From positions 1 to 13,099 of the forward strand of contig JBHLPQ010000107.1 of NCBI GenBank assembly GCA_048939265.1: a stretch of DNA of 13,099 nt, read 5' to 3'. The position numbers and the translations under genes are program-made. This DNA comes from Hodarchaeum sp048939265 (GTDB lineage: Archaea > Asgardarchaeota > Heimdallarchaeia > Hodarchaeales > Hodarchaeaceae). Position 1 is the first letter of the stretch, and each line of letters begins with the position of its first letter. Positions 1 to 5,476 of the stretch are shown here, piece by piece. Under the pieces are notes generated by a model, which saw only the letters and a list, made by a program, of their open reading frames with translations, searched no databases and had not been told where the DNA came from.

Positions 1-197
1 GCACGAATAACGATATCAACACCAACAGCACGTTTCCAGTCTTTAATGATGACTCCAATGCCTTCATTTTCATCACCGTTCTGAATAACGAAGTCAATTT
101 CGTCGTTCACTTGAGCACCATCAATAATCAGATTACGTTGGCGACAATACTCTCGTGTTAACTCTTCTAATTCTAATAATTGGTAATTATTTTTCAC
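1..197 (-). CDS. Restriction-endonuclease-like protein, N-terminal part (cut by window edge)
   Basis: An open frame starts at the GTG at 197-195 and runs without a stop to the left edge, giving 65 codons. A TGA lies two codons upstream in the same frame, so GTG is the only sensible start. A GAAGGG Shine-Dalgarno-like stretch sits about seven bases before it. The start lies inside the last 11 bases of the preceding ATPase gene, which suggests translational coupling. The visible part has an N-terminal acidic helix (residues 6-20), a strand containing Asp35 (DEIDFVIQN), then a strand reading GVIIKDWKRAVG (residues 48-59) with Lys52. This order of helix, Asp-containing strand and hydrophobic-Lys strand resembles the start of PD-(D/E)XK nucleases of the Mrr type. 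The acidic or Gln residue normally two before the Lys is Ile here, so catalysis is uncertain. The remainder is outside the window. The frame and start are seen directly; the family is an inference. Confidence 0.6.
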   Translation of the reverse strand, partial: MKNNYQLLELEELTREYCRQRNLIIDGAQVNDEIDFVIQNGDENEGIGVIIKDWKRAVGVDIVIR

Positions 198-1302
198 GGT
201 TCATCCCTTCAAATGTGATTTGAGTGTCTTGAGGTATAGTTAATTTGAATGCAAGACGCTCAAGAATTCCAAAAATCGCTTTATTTGGCCGATAGGCCTT
301 TTCCCTCAAATCCCGACCCGTAGACTGTTCGTAAATTAAATTCCCACTCAATAAATCTCCCAAATGATGACTAATGGTGCTTTTCGTTTTACTCATCAGT
401 TCTGTCAGTTCTTTGTGGATCAAATACTCTCGTTTGGCAGGAGGGAGGTAGTCATTCCTGACTTCTCGGACTAAGATTTCTCGCAGAATCGGTGACTTAC
501 TTGAGGGAAAAGTCTTCAGGGCATCTGGAATAATGCCGAATGTAAAACGAATATCCTCAACTCTTCGAGAAATTGTGAGAAATTCTAGTAAGATTTTTAG
601 AGCTACCCCAGGGTTCCCAAAAGCCAACTCTGAAATCTTTTCTCGTTCATCATCAGTAATGGGAGGATTTAATCCTCCATAACAAGCTTTCAGACGTCTA
701 TCGAGAAGGTCAATAATATCTGTCGAGGTAAGGTGAGGCATTGACAGAAAATGTTGGTATGATCTGTCACCCCTTTGAATACAAAGCCGACGATAGATTT
801 CAAATTCCGTATTATCCATAATTGCAATAATTTTAGGTGATTTAGTAGGTGTATTTATTGAAGAAAGTGTTTTATGAATTGAAAATGCCCGATCAAGAAA
901 AATTACATCAATTTTATCTTCCACCTTGAAACGGATTTTTTCATCTGGGTGAATAGGCTTTTCTGTAAGAAATGTTTTTGCATCTTGATAATCTACAAGG
1001 ATATTCAACTTTTGACCGTATTCTTTGAAAATATGGGCAATTACAGTCTTCCCACTTCCACGCGGACCTTTCAGGAACAATAAGTCATTTGCAGATTCAT
1101 GAATGAAATCGATTATTTTCGCAATAAGGGTTTTAATCTGTGGATTTTCTCCAAAAAAAGTTTCAGGTTGTTGAAGAGGGAGTAAAGGATCACACGGATT
1201 ACAAAGAAATCCTACTCTTCTCATACCTTTTGCTTGCTGCTGCTGTTTTGAAGCTTCTTCTAAATATTCACTAATCGGGTCTTCACGGATCATGTTCTTC
1301 AT
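187..1302 (-). CDS. AAA+ ATPase with C-terminal winged helix, degenerate Walker B
   Basis: This 371-residue protein belongs to the archaeal Orc1/Cdc6- or STAND-like AAA+ ATPases. Residues 30-60 carry the entry segment common in these proteins (NPCDPLLPL, then PETFFGEN). Walker A is GPRGSGKT at 79-86, with Lys85 binding nucleotide phosphate. The Walker B strand is VIFLDRA at 133-139: Asp137 is present, but Arg follows where a second acidic residue is expected, so hydrolysis may be weak. A sensor-1-like Asn164 follows (IIAIMDN). FGNPGVAL at 228-235 matches the sensor-2/lid helix. Residues 287-340 form a winged helix with recognition helix around 304-317, so DNA binding is likely. The ATG at 1302 overlaps the upstream TGA (ATGA) and has AAGGAGGG seven bases before it, which decides this start over Met4. 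It probably works with the neighbouring ATPase and the nuclease-like protein encoded downstream. The actual substrate and role are unknown. Confidence 0.88.
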   Translation of the reverse strand: MKNMIREDPISEYLEEASKQQQQAKGMRRVGFLCNPCDPLLPLQQPETFFGENPQIKTLIAKIIDFIHESANDLLFLKGPRGSGKTVIAHIFKEYGQKLNILVDYQDAKTFLTEKPIHPDEKIRFKVEDKIDVIFLDRAFSIHKTLSSINTPTKSPKIIAIMDNTEFEIYRRLCIQRGDRSYQHFLSMPHLTSTDIIDLLDRRLKACYGGLNPPITDDEREKISELAFGNPGVALKILLEFLTISRRVEDIRFTFGIIPDALKTFPSSKSPILREILVREVRNDYLPPAKREYLIHKELTELMSKTKSTISHHLGDLLSGNLIYEQSTGRDLREKAYRPNKAIFGILERLAFKLTIPQDTQITFEGMNREK

Positions 1303-2621
1303 GATTGTTCCCTCCTTGACAAGAAGATAGTGTTGGGGTCAATATTGTATTTTTCTTGTGTTAATCGTTGATGAACAATAATGAGCTCAAGAGCATGAGC
1401 CATAACTGAATTCCATTTGACATAGAAAATCTTCGAGCGAGCATCATGGATGTCATCTTTTGCTTCCAAGATTGGAACTGGTAGAGTGGAGGTTAAAGGT
1501 TTGATGTGATAGTTCATAGTTGAAAGATTTACCGCAAAAAAATCAGCTAGATCTGAACTACGTAACCCATCTACTCCAGTAGTAGGGAAGAAGAATCGTT
1601 CCTGAAGTTGATGACCAAGAATGGCTGCAATAATGTCTCGCCGTTTAGGAGTGAGGAGGCTAACAGTTTCCTCAGAAGTGTCCTCACCCACGGATTCAAC
1701 AAGGTCTACCGCAAGATTGTAACCCTTCTCATTAACAACGGTGTTTGCTATCCGAGCTGTGACTTTGGTAATGTCTTGAATAATTATTTCTTCTAAACAG
1801 TCGGAAGCGAGCTGTAAAGCTACTATGGGGATGCCTAGACTAAAATTAGCAATAGTTTCAATCGCTTTCGCAGAGAAAAGACCTAGCGGATTCCTAGCAA
1901 TAGTTAATCGTTGTGTGATAAGTCTCCGTATTTCGGTTTTAGAGAAAACTGGGAAAAAGAAATATTCAGGATTAAAATAAGAAAGAAAATCTCGTGCGAG
2001 GAGTTTTTGGTTTGCTTCCAAAAGCACTGTTAAGGCAATACTATTAACAAAACCGATGATAATAACACCATTTTCAGCTCGGGCCTCAATATCAGCCATA
2101 AATTGGCGGGCGCGAGGGATAGCTGGGGTTCCTGTGATGGTGTAGTCCAGGTCATCGATGAAAATAATCAGAGGTTTGTCAACAAGTTTGATATTCTGTA
2201 AGAAACTCTCATAGGTTTCTATAGTTTTAGTTGAAGAACTAAATTGATCCGCAACAGGTTCTCGCCAGAAAGAAAGGTCAGTATAGATGGTGGTGTAGTC
2301 CTGAAACCCTATTTGGTCCCATTCACGGTCAAAATGACGGGCTAAATGTGATTTACCACTACCACGTAAACCGTGAGCTAATAAATGCCGAAACGGGGAG
2401 AGAGGATCCTCCTCAAATAGCCGAATAGTATTACCAACTTGAATGGCAAAATCTAAAAGAACCTCCTCACGTGCAACGTAAAAATCAGGATTGTTCGGGT
2501 CTACTTTCTGTTGGAAAGGATCGTGAGGGAAACCAAAACGCTCAAACACGGTCCTCTTGGCAAGTTGGCCAGAACGCCCTGCTTTTAACGCCTCTTTGAT
2601 CTTATCCGCGAGTTTGGTCAT
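1299..2621 (-). CDS. AAA+ ATPase with C-terminal winged helix, intact Walker motifs
   Basis: This protein has 440 residues from the ATG at 2621. A TTG at 2657 would add 12 residues (MIYETYLRVVPR), but neither start has a Shine-Dalgarno, and a TATA-like element sits at the usual distance for a leaderless message from the ATG. Numbering from the ATG, the entry segment FGFPHDPF is at 29-36. Walker A is GLRGSGKS at 84-91 (Lys90). Walker B is IIFIDDLD at 152-159 with both acidic residues (Asp156, Asp157). Sensor-1-like Asn193 is in IIIGFVNS, and a sensor-2-like helix FSLGIPIVAL spans about 261-270. A winged helix occupies about 321-401, with a recognition helix near NLSTMNYHIKPL. The layout matches the next gene, so the two look like diverged paralogues that may assemble together. 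Orc1/Cdc6-type initiators, STAND ATPases and archaeal Swos-type ATPases share this architecture. The exact family and DNA target cannot be told from the sequence. Confidence 0.87.
   Translation of the reverse strand: MTKLADKIKEALKAGRSGQLAKRTVFERFGFPHDPFQQKVDPNNPDFYVAREEVLLDFAIQVGNTIRLFEEDPLSPFRHLLAHGLRGSGKSHLARHFDREWDQIGFQDYTTIYTDLSFWREPVADQFSSSTKTIETYESFLQNIKLVDKPLIIFIDDLDYTITGTPAIPRARQFMADIEARAENGVIIIGFVNSIALTVLLEANQKLLARDFLSYFNPEYFFFPVFSKTEIRRLITQRLTIARNPLGLFSAKAIETIANFSLGIPIVALQLASDCLEEIIIQDITKVTARIANTVVNEKGYNLAVDLVESVGEDTSEETVSLLTPKRRDIIAAILGHQLQERFFFPTTGVDGLRSSDLADFFAVNLSTMNYHIKPLTSTLPVPILEAKDDIHDARSKIFYVKWNSVMAHALELIIVHQRLTQEKYNIDPNTIFLSRREQS
1303..1318 (-). promoter_or_regulatory. Strong Shine-Dalgarno within ATPase gene pair
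   Basis: The minus strand reads AAGGAGGG followed by a seven-base spacer AACAATC and then the ATG at 1302. It lies inside the end of the upstream ATPase gene, whose TGA overlaps that ATG. It fixes the start of the 371-residue ATPase and shows that the organism uses Shine-Dalgarno initiation for internal operon genes. Confidence 0.75.
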
Positions 2622-2644
2622 GCGAGGAACTACTCTTAGATATG

Positions 2645-2660
2645 TTTCATATATCAAAAT
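2645..2660 (-). promoter_or_regulatory. Possible archaeal TATA element for the ATPase operon
   Basis: On the minus strand the bases TTGATATATG (2657 down to 2648) form an A/T-rich TATA-like element centred about 30 bases before the ATG at 2621. This is the distance expected if transcription starts at or just before that ATG, as in leaderless archaeal messages. It would explain the absence of a Shine-Dalgarno at this first gene of the operon, while the internal gene has a strong one. The region is A/T-rich, so chance is possible. Confidence 0.3.
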
Positions 2661-2974
2661 ACTATGAGCTCATCGAACAAAATGTATCATTTTTAAGGTG
2701 ATATTTTTGAACCCAATAAGCGGGTTAACGATAAGCATGAGGTTGTCAGTCCGTACTCATATCAGTTCAGTCTTATTTGATGACACGAAAGAGTGAAAGT
2801 GTGAGTAATGGGGTTTCCAAACACAATCGAATCATATCAAACTAATCGAACTTATAAGGGTTGCGCCAAATCTCAAACTAAACGTTATGACTACAATGTG
2901 ATGGTAAGAGGATGGATTGTACTTAGAACATAATTACTTTTCCAGCACATTTTTTAAGCTCTAAACCTCTCGAA
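2658..2974. other. Noncoding stretch between unknown gene and ATPase operon
   Basis: These 317 A/T-rich bases hold no convincing gene on either strand; the open frames are very short and lack initiation signals. No tRNA-like or other RNA fold was recognised by eye. The heptamer AATCGAA occurs twice on the plus strand (2825-2831 and 2844-2850), with a related ATCGAA near 2672-2677. I see no clear T-rich terminator for the gene ending at 2975. The part nearest 2657 most likely contains the promoter of the ATPase operon. Confidence 0.5.
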
Positions 2975-3715
2975 CTATTTGTGTATCACGATAGTAGTAC
3001 CTTCCATCTGGTTAAGATATTCTCTTATTTTCTCGATCCTCGCCGTCTTGATTCTGTCTGTGATTTTGATTGCCTTGGCGTAGAACTCCGCGTCCACTGT
3101 CCTCCCCAGTTCTTCTTTCACTCCTTCCAACACCTCAAAGATTTCAAAATAGTAAAAGATTTCCTCTGCGTCACTGTTCTCTCCCCATAGCTCTCTCTCC
3201 GTCTCCACATTCCGCCTCACCACCACCATCTCCCACGTGTCCAGCATTAGTCTTTCTAGCCTTTTCATTTCGTCCGTTATCTCGATTGGCTTTGTTATGG
3301 TCGCAAATTTGTCTTCTATCCCAAACACTTCTGCCATCTTCCTCATGATCAGCACTCGCATCTCAAACAGCATCCCTGGGATCATCTTGAGAACTTTTGT
3401 GTGGAATGCTTCCGTATATTCGTCTACCGCTACCTCTTTGAACTCCTGTTCCAGTTCCGCCCGATATTTCTCAAAATTGAATATGCCCTCAAACCTCTCG
3501 TAACCTTCCACAGGGGGGAATCCCTTGTAAACACTTTTTTTGGGATAAATCCTTGGTTGTTCTTTTATTCCATACTCATCGATCAGCCAGCCGTTACGCA
3601 TGTCCATCAAGTATCCTATTTGATCTTGGATACTGCTCGGATCATGCTCGGTTACTTTGGGATAATTGATATACAATTGCTTCTTTTTCTCATCCCCTAA
3701 GAAATCAACCAACAT
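2975..3715 (-). CDS. Hypothetical helical protein, 246 residues
   Basis: I do not recognise this protein. The ATG at 3715 has a GAGG Shine-Dalgarno-like stretch six bases upstream (AGAGGCGAAAA), and an in-frame TAG just before it excludes a longer form. It has no signal peptide, no membrane segment and no cysteine, so it is probably a soluble cytoplasmic protein. It is rich in Glu, Lys and Arg. The first 75 residues are mixed and contain several Pro, Tyr and Gly (IYPKKSVYKGFPPVEGYE at 56-73). The rest looks mainly helical, with likely helices at about 76-135, 143-175 and 183-240, heptad-like in places. The base composition is more C/G-rich than the ATPase genes and resembles the 3' end of the giant gene. 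It starts 131 bases after that gene on the same strand, so co-transcription is possible but not shown. Many shorter frames on the other strand here are shadows. Confidence 0.75.
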   Translation of the reverse strand: MLVDFLGDEKKKQLYINYPKVTEHDPSSIQDQIGYLMDMRNGWLIDEYGIKEQPRIYPKKSVYKGFPPVEGYERFEGIFNFEKYRAELEQEFKEVAVDEYTEAFHTKVLKMIPGMLFEMRVLIMRKMAEVFGIEDKFATITKPIEITDEMKRLERLMLDTWEMVVVRRNVETERELWGENSDAEEIFYYFEIFEVLEGVKEELGRTVDAEFYAKAIKITDRIKTARIEKIREYLNQMEGTTIVIHK

Positions 3716-3846
3716 TTTTCGCCTCTACTCTTCGTTCATCCTTCCCAGTATTTAAACCAATCCTCCAGGTCTCCAAAAGTGGTGAAAATGATCCTCTTTC
3801 ATCCAGTACACTCTTTTTTTCACCTTCCTATCTCTCAACAGTCGCC
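3716..3846. other. Short intergenic gap after giant surface-protein gene
   Basis: These 131 bases lie between the TGA of the giant gene and the ATG of the 246-residue unknown protein. On the minus strand they contain a run of seven A's and the Shine-Dalgarno of the next gene. There is no clear T-rich terminator, so readthrough into the downstream gene is possible. Confidence 0.45.
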
Positions 3847-5466
3847 TCAAAACACGCTTTCGCAGTATTCTTCGCCGTACCACTCAAATTTGGCGAAATC
3901 ATACGGCAACCGCCCTTGGATGAACCCCATGACCACGATTCTACCCACTGTACCATCAATATCGTAAATCCAATCGTACACTACCCGGGCCAAGATGTCA
4001 TCTTCGTAGATTCCTCCTTTTTGGTAGCGAACGTTGATTCCTTCTATAAAGAGGAGGTAAATTTCTGTGATTGCTCCCGCTACGACAATCCCTGAGTATA
4101 TTGACCCGATCGCGGCTAAAATACTTGTCACTGTCCCCATGCCTCCAAGTACTGCTCCTGCGACCAACCCCACCCCGTACCAGAAGAGTGCCGCTACCAC
4201 AACGATCCCGATCAGGATCAGGATTGCTACCAGGAACTGACAGAATGGATCGTCCCATGGCCCCCCAATCTCGGGTGCCCGTGCTGTTGTACAGTCTTCA
4301 TAGCTACAGAACTCGGTTGTTGTTAGAACGAGGGTACTGTACCCCAATTGCCATCGCATGTCCTTTATCTCTGCTTGGTTCCGTCGGTTATAGATGTCCA
4401 CCCGGTATGCTCCTGATTGTCGTGGCCCTGAGATGAACCCAAACTCCTCGTTCTCGTCCCACGCGTCATCCCCGTTATCAATCATCTCATCTGCATAGTA
4501 CATGTTTTGGTAATCCAAGTATTCTCCTCCAATATCGCTGCTCCGATCAATTGCTTCGAAATACTCGTAATAATGGACATTGGGTTGGTTCAAATCATCT
4601 CCGAAGACTTCGATCTCAGACAAGCCCGCTTTATCCCCGTACTCCCACCACGTGTCCACTGTTTCATATTGTCTGTGCGCCCGAATCACGATACTCTGGA
4701 TGTCCTCCATTGTCCCCGGGAATGGGATGTATTTAGGCTGCCCAGGTCTGAGAGCGTCATTTCCAGTCCCTCCCACTTTATCTCCCCCGATCCGTTGCGA
4801 TTCTGGCAAGGAGTATATTTGACTGTACACTATCATCGCCTCACTATCGAGTAATTCTATGCTCACTTCCCGGAGGGTGTGCATCGCGTGTTGATACAAT
4901 AGCATTCCAGTCAAATCATGGCTTCCATCTGTGAATTCTATGTTAGCCAAGACATATCCAGGCGCAAAAGTCGTCCTTCCATCGGTTCCATCGAAGATCC
5001 AACTATCAGATAAATAACCAAATGTCCCTAAGTCGTCATCATAGAGATAAGCCAGATCATTACCATAAGATGATGACACAGTGAAGGAGGAATTGGATGA
5101 ATGAAGGACATCCATCTCCTGGTTGTCTGCTCCAGCTGCTTCTGGGTCATGCCCCCAGATCACTGGTTGGAAGTATCGTGCGTATTCTGTTCCTTGCCAG
5201 TCAAATTGGTCATCCGTCAGGTCATAATTTCCAATCTCTGAATTCCGGAGGATAAGCTCGGAATCATCAGGGGCGTAATTTTCCGCTAATGACGCGTCGT
5301 TATAGGCACTACTTTCCTCACAATAGGTTCCCCAGGGAGAATTTACAACGGTTGTCCCCCCATCCACGTTCACTCGTAGGGAGGTCAAAGAATCCACCCC
5401 TGGACCATCTCCAATCCCTATATTGTAATGATAGGATGAGGCTAGGCCTGTTATATGGGCAGTATA
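3847..5466 (-). CDS. Giant LamG surface protein, C-terminal part (after assembly gap)
   Basis: These 539 residues continue the giant protein that lies beyond the ten-N gap; the frame is open right up to the gap, at codon TAT 5466-5464. Counting from 5466, residues about 135-289 resemble a discoidin (F5/8 type C) domain. That segment has an acidic loop (YLYDDDLGTFGYLSDSW), a strand-rich middle with LREVSIELL, and the typical ending KAGLSEIEVFG; in this family it binds sugars or other ligands. Another beta-rich stretch follows (about 290-385), including a Cys pair (CSYEDC). Three hydrophobic helices then occupy about 408-476, starting FLVAILILIGIVVVAALF. A 63-residue polar tail ends in GEEYCESVF. 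The protein is therefore probably held in the cell membrane by its C-terminus, with the large part outside. No sortase or PGF-type anchor motif is visible. A separate short gene starting in the gap is conceivable, but one interrupted gene is much more likely. Confidence 0.8.
   Translation of the reverse strand, partial: YTAHITGLASSYHYNIGIGDGPGVDSLTSLRVNVDGGTTVVNSPWGTYCEESSAYNDASLAENYAPDDSELILRNSEIGNYDLTDDQFDWQGTEYARYFQPVIWGHDPEAAGADNQEMDVLHSSNSSFTVSSSYGNDLAYLYDDDLGTFGYLSDSWIFDGTDGRTTFAPGYVLANIEFTDGSHDLTGMLLYQHAMHTLREVSIELLDSEAMIVYSQIYSLPESQRIGGDKVGGTGNDALRPGQPKYIPFPGTMEDIQSIVIRAHRQYETVDTWWEYGDKAGLSEIEVFGDDLNQPNVHYYEYFEAIDRSSDIGGEYLDYQNMYYADEMIDNGDDAWDENEEFGFISGPRQSGAYRVDIYNRRNQAEIKDMRWQLGYSTLVLTTTEFCSYEDCTTARAPEIGGPWDDPFCQFLVAILILIGIVVVAALFWYGVGLVAGAVLGGMGTVTSILAAIGSIYSGIVVAGAITEIYLLFIEGINVRYQKGGIYEDDILARVVYDWIYDIDGTVGRIVVMGFIQGRLPYDFAKFEWYGEEYCESVF
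4039..4245 (-). other. Three adjacent transmembrane helices (membrane anchor)
   Basis: The coded segment starts at CQFLVAILILIG and continues through a Gly/Ala-rich stretch (GVGLVAGAVLGGMGTVTSIL) to a third helix ending YLLFIEG. The three hydrophobic spans are separated only by very short turns. This is a larger anchor than the single C-terminal helix common in archaeal surface proteins. It could be a helical hairpin plus one pass, which would place the polar tail in the cytoplasm. Topology is inferred by eye. Confidence 0.7.
4600..5064 (-). other. Discoidin (F5/8 type C)-like domain
   Basis: About 155 residues show the usual order of this beta-barrel family. An Asp-rich loop comes early, followed by strands reading YVLANIEF and MLLYQH, then LREVSIELLDS, then IQSIVIRAHRQ, and the closing signature GLSEIEVFG. 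Such domains commonly bind carbohydrates or phospholipids through loop residues. The ending is the strongest single clue; the match was made by eye. Confidence 0.5.
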
Positions 5467-5476
5467 NNNNNNNNNN
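5467..5476. other. Assembly gap (ten Ns) inside the giant gene
   Basis: Ten Ns stand for unsequenced or unresolved bases. The upstream frame ends exactly with a TAT codon at 5479-5477, and the downstream frame resumes with TAT at 5466-5464. One continuous gene therefore needs a true gap length divisible by three, which ten is not. Reading through ten Ns gives a false frameshift and a spurious 48-residue tail ending at 5318. A false ATG start at 5496 also arises in the wrong frame. The two flanks share TAT, so even a three-base overlap with nothing missing would keep the frame. Confidence 0.95.

Noticed and set aside
2821..2850. Two AATCGAA heptamers 19 bases apart as an operator or repeat array
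   Set aside because: There are only two exact copies in A/T-rich DNA, about 200 bases from the operon start, with no palindrome. Chance is sufficient.
3779..3846. Minus-strand reading in the intergenic gap that ends FGDLEDWFKYWEG before a stop near 3731
   Set aside because: It is about 20 codons long, has no start codon in frame and has a stop at its upstream end. It looks protein-like and could be a gene remnant, but it is too short to support.
5318..5476. Apparent 3' end of the giant gene at 5318
   Set aside because: This frame is reached only by counting ten Ns as real bases. The residues after the gap have no similarity in style to the rest, while the other frame continues the domain and reaches a membrane anchor.
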